Source of the DNA: JBAYJS01 sp041664985
Lineage (GTDB): Bacteria; Patescibacteriota; Patescibacteriia; Buchananbacterales; UBA6539
Direction: 5' to 3'
Length of the DNA: 39,912 nucleotides
NCBI GenBank assembly: GCA_041664985.1
Contig: JBAYJS010000005.1
Coordinates: 1 to 39,912, forward strand
A model generated the notes under the pieces. That model did no database searches, was not told the origin of the DNA, and was given only the letters and a program-made list of their open reading frames with translations. How positions within the stretch are numbered: position 1 is the stretch's first letter; every line of letters starts with the position of its first letter. The translations under genes and the position numbers were made by a program. Below are positions 29,483-37,685 of the stretch, piece after piece.

Positions 29483-29504
29483 AAAAGCCCGAAAGGGTTT
29501 TTTG
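29483..29504 (+). terminator. Terminator of trxA-trxB
   Basis: AAAAGCCC / GGGTTTTT stem with a GAAA tetraloop, continuing into a T-rich tract. Confidence 0.8.
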
Positions 29505-29637
29505 TTTTTACTTTCTTTTTGCTTAAAAATTGTTTATAATATTTAAGCTGCCAGAAATTAGGTTTAGGCGTTAATTTTTACAAAAGCCAAGCCTAAATTT
29601 CTAAAGCCTAGTGCCTAATTCTCTAATTATCTAATTT

Positions 29638-30834
29638 ATGTCTTTAGCCGTTTCTCAACGAGCCCAAAAAATTATTGCTTCGCCGATTAGGAAGTTTTTA
29701 CCATTGGTTAATGAAGCGGAAAAAAAAGGAATAAAAATTTTTAAGCTTAATGTCGGCGATCCGGATTTGATTCCGCCAAAACAGCTTTTGCAAAATATTA
29801 AAAAATACAACAAACCAAATTTGGGTTATGCCCCGTCACCGGGGATTGCCGAGCATACGGCCAGTTGGGCGAAATATTATGGCAGTTTTGGTATAAAAAT
29901 TAAACCAGAAAATATTATTCCAACCGTTGGCGGCGCCGAAGCGATTTTGCTGGCCATGATGGCCGTAGCTGACGTTGGCGATGAGCTGATTGTTTTTGAG
30001 CCGCTTTATACTAGCTATAAAGGTTTTGCTGCAATGGCCGATATTAATTTGGTGCCGGTAACTTTGAAAGTGGAAAATAATTTTGCTTTGCCAACGGAAG
30101 CTGAAATTGTCAGTAAAATTACTTCAAAAACCAAAGCAATTGTAATTATCAATCCCAATAATCCAACCGGCAATGTTTTAACCAAACCAGAAATTGAAAG
30201 AGTGATTAAAATTGCCAAAGAGCATAATCTATTTATTATCTCGGATGAAACTTATCGCGAGATTGTTTTTTTGGGAAAGCCAAGCAGTTTATTACAATTT
30301 GAATCTGCCAAAGATTTAGCTATTATTGTTGACAGCGTTTCCAAACGGTTTTCATGTCCCGGTGCCAGAGTCGGTTGTGTTGCCAGTTTTAATCAAGATA
30401 TAATTTGGTCAATTTTAAAATTTGCCATGATTCGGCTGTCAGTACCGACTTTGGAACAATATGGTTTGGTGCCGCTTTTGAATAATTCAAAACCTTATAC
30501 TAAAAAAATTACCGCTGAATACAAAAAGCGCCGTGATGTCGTGGTGGCGGCTTTGCAAAAAATGCCGGGCGTATTTTGCCAAATTCCCCAAGGCGCTTTT
30601 TATCTGATTGTGAAATTGCCGGTGGACAATTCGGAAAATTTTATCAAATGGCTTTTAACGGAATTTAACTTTGGTAAAAAAACTTTGCTTTTGACACCAA
30701 CGGCAGAATTTTATATCACACCAAACCAAGGTCAAAACGAAGTCAGAATTGCTTATGTTTTAAATTCACAAAAACTCAAAGAAGCCATGGTGGTTTTGCA
30801 AAAAGCTTTAGAGCAATATCCTGGTAAAAAATAA
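29638..30834 (+). CDS. Class I/II PLP-dependent aminotransferase (aspartate-aminotransferase-like)
   Basis: 398 residues of fold type I. Motifs: FKLNVGDPD (35-43) at the substrate entrance, NPNNPTG (172-178), ISDETYRE (201-208), the PLP lysine in SVSKRFSCPGARVG (K236) and the substrate-carboxylate arginine in VRIAYVL near the C-terminus. Transfers an amino group between an amino acid and a 2-oxo acid; the specific substrates cannot be read. Single gene, with a terminator just downstream. Confidence 0.9.
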   Translation: MSLAVSQRAQKIIASPIRKFLPLVNEAEKKGIKIFKLNVGDPDLIPPKQLLQNIKKYNKPNLGYAPSPGIAEHTASWAKYYGSFGIKIKPENIIPTVGGAEAILLAMMAVADVGDELIVFEPLYTSYKGFAAMADINLVPVTLKVENNFALPTEAEIVSKITSKTKAIVIINPNNPTGNVLTKPEIERVIKIAKEHNLFIISDETYREIVFLGKPSSLLQFESAKDLAIIVDSVSKRFSCPGARVGCVASFNQDIIWSILKFAMIRLSVPTLEQYGLVPLLNNSKPYTKKITAEYKKRRDVVVAALQKMPGVFCQIPQGAFYLIVKLPVDNSENFIKWLLTEFNFGKKTLLLTPTAEFYITPNQGQNEVRIAYVLNSQKLKEAMVVLQKALEQYPGKK

Positions 30835-30853
30835 ATTAATCACCTGTTTATAT

Positions 30854-30892
30854 AAACAAAACCTTGAAATTTTTTAAGGTTTTGTTTTTTTT
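30854..30892 (+). terminator. Terminator of the aminotransferase gene
   Basis: AAACAAAACCTT / AAGGTTTTGTTT exact 12-bp stem, 10-base loop, followed by TTTTT. Confidence 0.9.
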
Positions 30893-30913
30893 GGCTTATT
30901 TTATTGAAAAATA

Positions 30914-30942
30914 TTGACAAATTCGAAAAAATAGGCTAAATT
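30914..30942 (+). promoter_or_regulatory. Promoter of rnhB
   Basis: TTGACA (30914-30919), 17-base spacer, TAAATT (30937-30942). Leader of about 87 bases. Confidence 0.65.
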
Positions 30943-31035
30943 TATATAATTATTTTAGGTTATTAACTAATTAGCCACAGTTTTTGAAAAGTTTTGCCCA
31001 GTTTTATCCCCAATTATCCCAAGTTGTAAAATAAT

Positions 31036-31650
31036 ATGTTTTATCCAAACCGACGAAATGAAAAAAGATTGCAGCGAAAGGGTTTTGCTTTTGTGGTTGG
31101 TTTAGACGAAGCCGGACGTGGTGCTTGGGCCGGACCGATTGTGGCTGGTGCTGTGATTTTGGATCCAAAAGTTAAAATCAAAGGAATTAAAGATTCAAAA
31201 TTGTTACGCAGTCCGGATCGCAAGGAAGTTTTTGAAAGAATCGTGAAATCGGCTCTAGCCTGGTCGGTTGGTATTGTCAGTCATGAAACAATTGATGAAA
31301 TTGGAATCAATCAGGCAAATATTTTAGCCATGCAAGACGCTTTAAAAAAAATTACGCCGCAACCGGACTATTTATTGGTGGATGCGGTTTCTTTTGATTA
31401 TAAAAATTTGCCTCTAAAGGCGGTAATTAAAGGCGATTATAAAATTACTTCGGTGGCTGCCGCTTCAATTGTGGCCAAAGTCATCCGCGATCAGCTAATG
31501 GACGAGCTAGATGAGCAATATCCGCAGTATGCTTTTAAACAGCACAAAGGCTACGGTACCAACCAGCATCATCAAATGCTGATGAAATATGGCGTCAGTC
31601 AAATTCATCGCAAAACCTACCAGCCGATGAAGTATTTAATTACTCAATAA
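31036..31650 (+). CDS. rnhB: Ribonuclease HII
   Basis: Cuts the RNA strand of RNA-DNA hybrids and single ribonucleotides in DNA. 204 residues. VGLDEAGRGAWAGP (D24, E25) supplies the first catalytic pair, then IKDSKLL, LLVDAVSF with the third acidic residue, and GDYKITSVAAASIVAKVIRD. The C-terminal GYGTNQHHQMLMKYGVSQIH is the family's end motif. Complete. Confidence 0.95.
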   Translation: MFYPNRRNEKRLQRKGFAFVVGLDEAGRGAWAGPIVAGAVILDPKVKIKGIKDSKLLRSPDRKEVFERIVKSALAWSVGIVSHETIDEIGINQANILAMQDALKKITPQPDYLLVDAVSFDYKNLPLKAVIKGDYKITSVAAASIVAKVIRDQLMDELDEQYPQYAFKQHKGYGTNQHHQMLMKYGVSQIHRKTYQPMKYLITQ

Positions 31651-31701
31651 ATTGGTGTATACTAAAATTAGTTTTAGCCTTTTATTTTAAGAACCAAAAC
31701 T

Positions 31702-32253
31702 ATGGTTTATATCACCGGTGGCCGGGAGCTTTTAGACCCCGATAAAATCTTAGCTAAGCTTAATATCCAGCCGGGCGATCAGGTGGCTGATTTGGGTTGC
31801 GGCGGTGCGGGTCATTTTATTGCGCCATTGGGCCGTTTAGTCGGGGCCGAAACCAAAATTTATGCCGTTGATATTTTAAAAAATGTCCTAAAAGCAATTA
31901 CCAGTAAAGCGCGATTGGAAGGTATTACCAATATTCGGCCGGTTTGGTCGGATTTAGAAAATGTCGGCGCCACCAATATTACCCCGGATAGTTTGGATTT
32001 CGCGGTTTTGGTTAATGTTTTATCTTTGTCAAAAAAAAGAGAAAACATTTTAAAAGAGGCCTTGCGTTTATTAAAAAAAGGTGGTAAATTATTAGTCGTT
32101 GATTGGAATAAAGTGCCAACGGCCTTTGGTCCAGCTCCGGACCAACGAGCTAAAGTCGAAGAAATCAAAACCTTAGCCGCTTCATTAAATTATAATTTGG
32201 AAGAAGAGTTTGCCGCCGGCAAATATCACTTCGGTTTAATTTTAAAGAAATGA
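31702..32253 (+). CDS. Class I SAM-dependent methyltransferase
   Basis: 183 residues: SAM-binding motif I VADLGCGGAGHFIAPLG (about 27-43), motif II acidic IYAVDILKNVL, and DFAVLVNVLSLSKKR around motif IV. UbiE/Methyltransf-31-like core with no accessory domain, so the substrate cannot be assigned. The stop overlaps the next start (ATGA at 32250), so it is translationally coupled to the membrane protein. Confidence 0.85.
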   Translation: MVYITGGRELLDPDKILAKLNIQPGDQVADLGCGGAGHFIAPLGRLVGAETKIYAVDILKNVLKAITSKARLEGITNIRPVWSDLENVGATNITPDSLDFAVLVNVLSLSKKRENILKEALRLLKKGGKLLVVDWNKVPTAFGPAPDQRAKVEEIKTLAASLNYNLEEEFAAGKYHFGLILKK

Positions 32254-32654
32254 TTAACTATCTAAAGTATTTTTTCAACCCAAGTCATTTATTTTCTCTA
32301 AGACCTCAGGCAATGGAAGCCAGAGCGGTAATAATTTTAGCCGTAGTCTTTGGTGCTTTAATTATTATCTCTTTAGGTCTATTTTTTCTGATTAATAAAA
32401 CCAAAGACGGTTTGAAAGTTAAGGGTTATCGTCGATTATCGCATTTATTTTTGGGTATGGGAATTTCGGGTTTGGCTTATCTTTTCTTTGCTTGGCAAGG
32501 TATCGCGATTTTAGGTTCACGGTTTTGGCTTTTGGTTTGGCTTTTGGTTCTAGTGATCTGGTTATTTTTCATTGTTAAATATTTGCTAAGAGAAGTGCCG
32601 AAATTAAGAAGAGAAATTGAAGAAAAAAGAAGTTTTTCCAAATACATTCCTTAG
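32250..32654 (+). CDS. Small membrane protein, unknown
   Basis: 134 residues with three transmembrane helices at about 26-48 (VIILAVVFGALIIISLGLFF), 64-82 (LFLGMGISGLAYLFFAW) and 88-110 (ILGSRFWLLVWLLVLVIWLF), then a charged C-terminus KYLLREVPKLRREIEEKRS. No family recognised; it resembles small CPR membrane proteins. Coupled to the methyltransferase by ATGA overlap. Confidence 0.75.
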   Translation: MINYLKYFFNPSHLFSLRPQAMEARAVIILAVVFGALIIISLGLFFLINKTKDGLKVKGYRRLSHLFLGMGISGLAYLFFAWQGIAILGSRFWLLVWLLVLVIWLFFIVKYLLREVPKLRREIEEKRSFSKYIP

Positions 32655-32681
32655 TTAGTAATAAAATCAAAACAATCAACT

Positions 32682-32707
32682 AGCGCCTTTTTGGCGCTTT
32701 TGTTTTT
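32682..32707 (+). terminator. Terminator touching the GIY-YIG start codon
   Basis: AGCGCC / GGCGCT stem, TTTTT loop, T-rich tail TTTGTTTTT that runs directly into the ATG at 32708. Confidence 0.85.
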
Positions 32708-32998
32708 ATGAATAAAAATAATTATTATGTCTATATTATTACTAATAAAACCCAAACAGTCTTATATGTTGGAGTAACTAACAATTTATCTAGAAGAATT
32801 TACGAACATAAAAATAAGTTAATATCTGGTTTTAGCAGTAAATATAATTTAACCAAATTAGTTTATTGTGAATCATATTTTAACCCTTATGATGCTATTT
32901 GTCGGGAAAAACAATTAAAAAATTGGCATCGAAGTTGGAAAATTAATTTAATTAAACAACAAAATCCTACCCTAAAAGATTTGTTTGATTTTATTTGA
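32708..32998 (+). CDS. GIY-YIG nuclease domain protein
   Basis: 96 residues. The GIY-YIG core YYVYIITNKTQTVLYVGVTN (6-25; YVY and YVG at the two motif positions), Arg29/Arg30 and His34 in LSRRIYEHK, and Glu67 in CREKQLKNW supply the catalytic set. Matches the UPF0213/YhbQ-like group of stand-alone single-domain proteins that are very common in CPR. It has unusually AT-rich sequence. The gene starts right after a terminator, with no promoter seen. Confidence 0.9.
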   Translation: MNKNNYYVYIITNKTQTVLYVGVTNNLSRRIYEHKNKLISGFSSKYNLTKLVYCESYFNPYDAICREKQLKNWHRSWKINLIKQQNPTLKDLFDFI

Positions 32999-33008
32999 AT
33001 TAATGATT

Positions 33009-33067
33009 TGTCATCCTGAACTTGTTTCAGGATCTAGGCTAGATGCCGAAATAAATTCGGCATGACA
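33009..33067. repeat. Compound palindromic repeat (REP-like)
   Basis: GTCAT (33010-33014) and ATGAC (33062-33066) bound two hairpins: TCCTGAA/TTCAGGA (33014-33032) and TGCCGAA/TTCGGCA (33044-33062). This GTCATCCTGAACTTGTTTCA-type sequence is a widespread intergenic repeat type in bacteria. Non-coding, between the GIY-YIG and YraN-like genes. Confidence 0.75.
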
Positions 33068-33081
33068 TTGTGTTATATTTT

Positions 33082-33441
33082 ATGGTTTCTATCACAAAAC
33101 AGCTTGGCAAAATCGGTGAAGGCATTGCCGCTAAATATTTACAACAAAAGGGCTATGAAATTTTAGCTAAAAATTTTTTAGTTCGGCAAGGCGAAATTGA
33201 TTTGATTTGTGCTAAGAAAAAGGTGACAATCTTTGTTGAAGTTAAAACTCGGTCAAACCAAAATTTTGGTTTTCCGGAGGCGGCGGTTAATCAGAAAAAA
33301 ATCGAACGGATAATTTTGGCCAGCCAGAATTATTTTTTGGGTCAAACTAAAATTGGCCAGTGGCAAATTGATGTTATTAGTATACTTTTAAACCAAAAAA
33401 ACCAAATTGTAGAAATTAAGCATTTTGAAAATATCAGCTAG
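33082..33441 (+). CDS. YraN/UPF0102-family endonuclease-like protein
   Basis: 119 residues from the ATG at 33082; a GTG at 33070 would add four. The PD-(D/E)xK-like nuclease core is visible: GEGIAAKYLQQKGYEIL, GEIDLICAKKKVTIFVEVKT with Asp and the ExK pair, and AVNQKKIERIILASQNYF. Family members are predicted nucleases often linked with recombination or competence; the target is unknown. An AT-rich backbone gene just before nusA. Confidence 0.88.
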   Translation: MVSITKQLGKIGEGIAAKYLQQKGYEILAKNFLVRQGEIDLICAKKKVTIFVEVKTRSNQNFGFPEAAVNQKKIERIILASQNYFLGQTKIGQWQIDVISILLNQKNQIVEIKHFENIS

Positions 33442-33448
33442 TCGGCTA

Positions 33449-33477
33449 TTGACAAATATACCGGCTAAATTTATAAT
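33449..33477 (+). promoter_or_regulatory. Promoter of nusA
   Basis: TTGACA (33449-33454), 17-base spacer, TATAAT (33472-33477): perfect consensus hexamers. The leader of about 90 bases contains a hairpin CTGCC/GGCAG around 33514-33536. Confidence 0.85.
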
Positions 33478-33572
33478 TAAGATACTTCGGATTAAGTTGG
33501 AAATGGTAGCCTATGGCTGCCAATTTTTTTTAGGCAGTACTAATTAATAGTTAATTACTAATATAAAAACAT

Positions 33573-34874
33573 ATGGATCAATCACCAATCTCAGACGCCA
33601 TTAAACAAATTTGTCAGGAAAAAGGCCTGCCGGTCGAATCGGTAGTTCAGACCGTGGAAGCCGCTTTGGCAGCTGCTTTTCGTAAAGATTTTGGCGAAAA
33701 AAACCAAAATATCAAAGTTGAATTTGACTTAAATACCGGTAAGTCAAAGGTTTTTGATATTAAAACCGTAGTTGAGGATATGCCCGAAGAAGTTTTAGTT
33801 GAAGGTGAAGAGGAAAATAAAACCGAACCAAAAATTATTGAGCCGGTTGAAGGTGAACCGGGCGAAGAGGTGAGACGTTTTAATCCAAAAACCGAAATTC
33901 AATTGTCGGATGCCAAAAAAATTAAAAAGGATTACGAAATTGGCGATGAGATCAAAACCCCTTTGGAAGTGCCGGGTGAATTTGGTCGGATGGCAGCGCA
34001 AACCGCTAAACAAGTTATCATTCAAAAATTGCGCGAAACCGAACGGGAAACCGTTTACCAGGAATTTAAAGGCAAGGAAGGTGAAATCGTGGTTGGCACG
34101 GTTCAACGCCGTGAAGGTAATTTAGTTTTGATTGACTTGGGTAAAACTACGGCTTTGCTTCCACCCGAAGAACAAATTCGCGGTGAAAACTATGCTCCTG
34201 GTGGTCATTTAAAAGTTTATATCACTTCAGTTAATATTACGACCAAAGGTCCGGAAGTAATTGTTTCGCGCTCGCACCCAGAAATTGTTAAAAAACTTTT
34301 CATTTTGGAAATCCCTGAAATTGCTTCAGGCGTAGTTCAAATTAAATCAATTGCCCGCGAAGCCGGCAGCCGTTCAAAAATTGCGGTTTTTACCGATCAG
34401 GAAAATATTGATCCGATTGGTTCTTGCATTGGTCAGCGCGGGGCGCGAATTCAAACCATCATTTCCGAGCTCAAAGGTGAAAAAGTTGATATTATCAAAT
34501 ACAGCGATGATCCGAAAGAATTTATTGCCAACGCTTTGTCGCCGGCTAAAATTTTAAGTATCGATATTAATGATGCGGAAAAAACTGCCATGGCTAAAGT
34601 GGCCGAGGATCAATTGTCTTTGGCTATTGGTCGCGCCGGCCAAAATGTCCGCTTAGCCGCCCGATTAACTGGTTGGAAAATTGATATTGTTTCCGATACC
34701 GGTAAAAAAATTGATGAAGAGGTTGTTGCTGCTTTGGCAGAAGAGGTAGAAATAGTTGAAACTAAACCAGAAGAAGAGTCAGCTTCAGACGAAAAACCGA
34801 AAAAGAAGGCAGTGAAGAAAGAAAAAGTTGATAAAAAGGAAAAAAAGACGGTTAAAAAAACTAAAAGTAAATAA
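33573..34874 (+). CDS. nusA: Transcription elongation/termination factor NusA
   Basis: 433 residues. An N-terminal RNA-polymerase-binding domain with an insertion of acidic, Glu-rich sequence (about 70-115), an S1 domain (about 165-235, GEIVVGTVQRREGNLVLIDL), KH1 and KH2 with VFTDQENIDPIGSCIGQRG near 275-293 and LAIGRAGQNVRLAARLTGW near 350-368, then a Lys/Glu-rich tail ending in KKTKSK. The C-terminal acidic repeats of E. coli NusA are absent. Acts with NusB (1476). Perfect-consensus promoter. Confidence 0.94.
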   Translation: MDQSPISDAIKQICQEKGLPVESVVQTVEAALAAAFRKDFGEKNQNIKVEFDLNTGKSKVFDIKTVVEDMPEEVLVEGEEENKTEPKIIEPVEGEPGEEVRRFNPKTEIQLSDAKKIKKDYEIGDEIKTPLEVPGEFGRMAAQTAKQVIIQKLRETERETVYQEFKGKEGEIVVGTVQRREGNLVLIDLGKTTALLPPEEQIRGENYAPGGHLKVYITSVNITTKGPEVIVSRSHPEIVKKLFILEIPEIASGVVQIKSIAREAGSRSKIAVFTDQENIDPIGSCIGQRGARIQTIISELKGEKVDIIKYSDDPKEFIANALSPAKILSIDINDAEKTAMAKVAEDQLSLAIGRAGQNVRLAARLTGWKIDIVSDTGKKIDEEVVAALAEEVEIVETKPEEESASDEKPKKKAVKKEKVDKKEKKTVKKTKSK

Positions 34875-34893
34875 TAATTAATCAAAACTATTT

Positions 34894-36876
34894 ATGAATC
34901 AGCTTGTACTTTGGGTAATTGTCTCAGCCGTTCTTGGCTTAGCCGTAGCGGTCTGGTTGGCTTATCAAGTTACCAGACAAAAAGTTGTTAATGAAAAAGC
35001 CAAAGAAATTTCTCAATATATCTATGAGGGATCAATGGCTTATTTGACCAAACAATATCAAGTTTTGGCCATCTTTATTGTAGTGGTTGCTTTATTGATT
35101 GCGTTTGTTCCGGGTCTAAGCTGGAAAACGGCTTTAATGTTTGTTTTTGGCTCGGTCATTTCAATTGCTTCAGGAAACATTGGTATGCAAATTGCCACCA
35201 GAGCCAATGCCAGAACTGCCGAGTCAGTTCAGGGTGGCGTTTTGAAAGGTTTGCAAACAGCTTTTTTTGCCGGATCAGTTTCTGGTTTAGCGGTTGTTGG
35301 TTTAGGGTTGCTCGGTGTAGTATTTTCTTATTTATTATTTCATGATGTCGACGTGATGTTTGGTTTTGCTTTTGGAGCTTCTTCAGTCGCTTTGTTTGCC
35401 AGAGTTGGTGGCGGTATTTATACCAAAGCCGCTGACGTTGGGGCGGACTTGGTCGGAAAAGTTGAAGCCGGAATTCCTGAAGATGATCCGAGAAATCCAG
35501 CCGTGATTGCCGATAACGTCGGTGATAATGTTGGTGATACTGCCGGCATGGGCGCTGATTTATATGAAACTTATGTTGATGCCATAATTTCGGCGATGGC
35601 TTTGGGCGCGGTTAGCATTGCAACTTTTGGTGAAAATGCTTTATACATCCCAATGTTAGTAGCGGCAGTTGGCATCATTGGTACTTTAGTTGGCAATTTG
35701 GTAATTAAATTTTATAAAAATGAAAAGCCTCACGTAGTCATGAATGCGGCTATTGCCGTTGCCAATATCGCCACCACCATTTTTGCCGTGCCGGTAATTT
35801 ACTATTTATTGCCAGGAAACTTTGGTGTTTTTTGGGCCATGCTTTCCGGACTTTTGGCTGGCGTAATTATTTCTTTTGCCACTGACTATTTTACTTCTTA
35901 TCGCTACAAACCGGTACAAAATATTGCCAAGTCAACTGAAACCGGTCCAGCCACTGCAATTATCAGTGGTTTGGCCACCGGCATGATTAGCACAGTGGTT
36001 CCGATTTTTGCGGTTTCAGCTGCGACTTTGACGGCTTATTATTTTGCCGGATTATTTGGTATCGGTATGGCAGCGGTTGGTATGTTAGCCTCTTTAGGTA
36101 TTACTTTGGCAACTGATACTTATGGTCCGATTTCTGATAATGCCGCTGGTATTGCGGAAATGGCCGGTATGGGACAGGAAACTCGACAGCGCGCCGAAGC
36201 TTTGGATGCGATTGGTAATTCTACGGCAGCCATTGGTAAAGGCTTTTCCGTTTCAGCTGCGGCTTTAATTGCTTTGGTTTTATTGATCAGTTTTTCCAGA
36301 ATCGTTGGTTTGGAATCGGTTAATCTGCTCGATGCCAAAGTAATCGTTGGTATGTTTATTGGCGGATTGCTGCCGTTTGTTTTTGCCGCTTTAACGATGA
36401 AATCAGTGGGCAAGGCTGCAATGCAAATGGTTCAAGAAGTCAGAAGACAGTTTAAAGAAATTCCCGGTTTGTTGGAAGGTACGGCCAAACCTGATCATAA
36501 ACGCTGTGTGGCAATTTCCACTCAAGCGGCCATTAAAGAAATGATTTTACCTGGTGCTTTGGCTATCATTTTACCAATTGCCGTTGGTTTTGGTTTGGGT
36601 GCGGCGGCTTTAGCCGGATTTTTAGCTTCTTCGATGGTGGTTGGATTTTTAATGGCAATTTTTATGGCTAATACCGGTGGTGCTTGGGACAATGCCAAAA
36701 AATATATTGAAGCTGGAAATTTAGGTGGCAAAGGTTCAGCCGCTCACAAAGCGGCGGTTATTGGTGACACTGTCGGTGATCCGTTCAAAGACACTTCCGG
36801 TCCGTCAGTCAATATTTTGATTAAAGTAGTTGCCACTGCTTCGATTGTCATTGCGCCGCTATTGATGCTATTCTAA
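34894..36876 (+). CDS. hppA: Membrane-bound ion-pumping pyrophosphatase, K+-dependent type
   Basis: 660 residues with about 15-16 transmembrane helices. The PPi-binding motifs are present: YTKAADVGADLVGKVEAGIP, then PAVIADNVGDNVGDTAGMGA, and near the end HKAAVIGDTVGDPFKDTSGP. The K+-dependence site reads GNSTAAIGKG at 440-449 (Ala444, Gly447); K+-independent enzymes have Lys and Thr there. It couples PPi hydrolysis to H+ and/or Na+ export; which ion cannot be read safely. Together with the PPi-type phosphofructokinase at 22241 it points to PPi as an energy carrier. 19 bases after nusA and possibly cotranscribed. Confidence 0.95.
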   Translation: MNQLVLWVIVSAVLGLAVAVWLAYQVTRQKVVNEKAKEISQYIYEGSMAYLTKQYQVLAIFIVVVALLIAFVPGLSWKTALMFVFGSVISIASGNIGMQIATRANARTAESVQGGVLKGLQTAFFAGSVSGLAVVGLGLLGVVFSYLLFHDVDVMFGFAFGASSVALFARVGGGIYTKAADVGADLVGKVEAGIPEDDPRNPAVIADNVGDNVGDTAGMGADLYETYVDAIISAMALGAVSIATFGENALYIPMLVAAVGIIGTLVGNLVIKFYKNEKPHVVMNAAIAVANIATTIFAVPVIYYLLPGNFGVFWAMLSGLLAGVIISFATDYFTSYRYKPVQNIAKSTETGPATAIISGLATGMISTVVPIFAVSAATLTAYYFAGLFGIGMAAVGMLASLGITLATDTYGPISDNAAGIAEMAGMGQETRQRAEALDAIGNSTAAIGKGFSVSAAALIALVLLISFSRIVGLESVNLLDAKVIVGMFIGGLLPFVFAALTMKSVGKAAMQMVQEVRRQFKEIPGLLEGTAKPDHKRCVAISTQAAIKEMILPGALAIILPIAVGFGLGAAALAGFLASSMVVGFLMAIFMANTGGAWDNAKKYIEAGNLGGKGSAAHKAAVIGDTVGDPFKDTSGPSVNILIKVVATASIVIAPLLMLF

Positions 36877-36902
36877 AATAATCTAAATTGATCAATACAA
36901 AA

Positions 36903-36929
36903 CCCCGGCCCAAGTCGGGGCTTTGGTTT
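36903..36929 (+). terminator. Terminator of nusA-hppA
   Basis: CCCCG / CGGGG stem with an 8-base loop, followed by CTTTGGTTT. Confidence 0.75.
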
Positions 36930-36988
36930 GACTTTTATTGATCCGAGAGGTATTTTTACAGTGTAATCACAAACGAATTAAATTTTTT

Positions 36989-37411
36989 ATGTTAACTTAT
37001 CGCAAAGCCAAAACTGATAAAGATTTTTCCTATATTGCTTCTTTGTTTAATCCCAAAAATAATCGGTACATGTGGAATAAAAAATATACACCTTGGCAGG
37101 TTAAACAAACCGTTGGCAAAAATCGGATTCATTATATCGTAGTTTCAGAAGGCAAGCCGGTTGGTTGGTTTAATTTGCGCTGGCCGCCAAACCGCTGTGA
37201 AATTTTATTAGGAATGATTATTGATAAGCCTTACCAAGGCAAGGGTTATGGTAAAAAAACTTTGGAGTTTGTCAGTCAAGAAACAAAAAAATTAGGCATA
37301 AAAAAGCTTAGATTGGAAGTGTTTTTAGAAAATAAGCGCGCCATTAATCTTTATAAAAAAGCCGGGTTTTTGCCAACCCAAAAACTGATGGCAATGGAAA
37401 AAAAGCTTTAA
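36989..37411 (+). CDS. GNAT-family N-acetyltransferase
   Basis: 140 residues from the ATG at 36989, chosen because the acetyltransferase fold starts at LTYRKAKTDKDFSYI; an upstream in-frame start (36938) would add 17 unmatched residues. The acetyl-CoA loop is IIDKPYQGKGYGKKTLEF (Q/RxxGxG/A pattern) and the C-terminal segment LEVFLENKRAINLYKKAGFL is the typical end motif. Substrate unknown. Confidence 0.88.
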   Translation: MLTYRKAKTDKDFSYIASLFNPKNNRYMWNKKYTPWQVKQTVGKNRIHYIVVSEGKPVGWFNLRWPPNRCEILLGMIIDKPYQGKGYGKKTLEFVSQETKKLGIKKLRLEVFLENKRAINLYKKAGFLPTQKLMAMEKKL

Positions 37412-37440
37412 GCTATTTTTAAAATATCCAAGATTGATTT

Positions 37441-37512
37441 GGCTGTCTTGCGTAGTCTTTTTAAAAGACAGCCTTAAAAGCTGAAAATCCGGCGAGGCAT
37501 GGAAGCCTCGCC
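37441..37512 (+). terminator. Two hairpins after the GNAT gene
   Basis: GGCTGTCTT (37441-37449) / AAGACAGCC (37465-37473), then GGCGAGGC (37491-37498) / GCCTCGCC (37505-37512) followed by TTTGCTCTGTTTC. The second is the better terminator. The remaining gap to the tig promoter shows nothing else. Confidence 0.55.
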
Positions 37513-37619
37513 TTTGCTCTGTTTCTAACCACCAAAGATAAAATATCTCAATAGCCAAGCCATTAATTTTTCTGCTAAACACCAGGCTAAAAGTGTCGGC
37601 GGTCTTTTTTATCTAATCA

Positions 37620-37648
37620 TTGACTAAATTGCGATATTTTGTTAGACT
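37620..37648 (+). promoter_or_regulatory. Promoter of tig
   Basis: TTGACT (37620-37625), 17-base spacer, TAGACT (37643-37648). Leader of about 32 bases. Confidence 0.6.
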
Positions 37649-37685
37649 AAAAAAACGTTTTAACTATTTATAATTATAATTTTTT

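Noticed and set aside
30990..31030. TTATCCCCA and ATTATCCC words resembling DnaA boxes
   Set aside because: Only imperfect matches, too few for an origin, and no dnaA or dnaN nearby.
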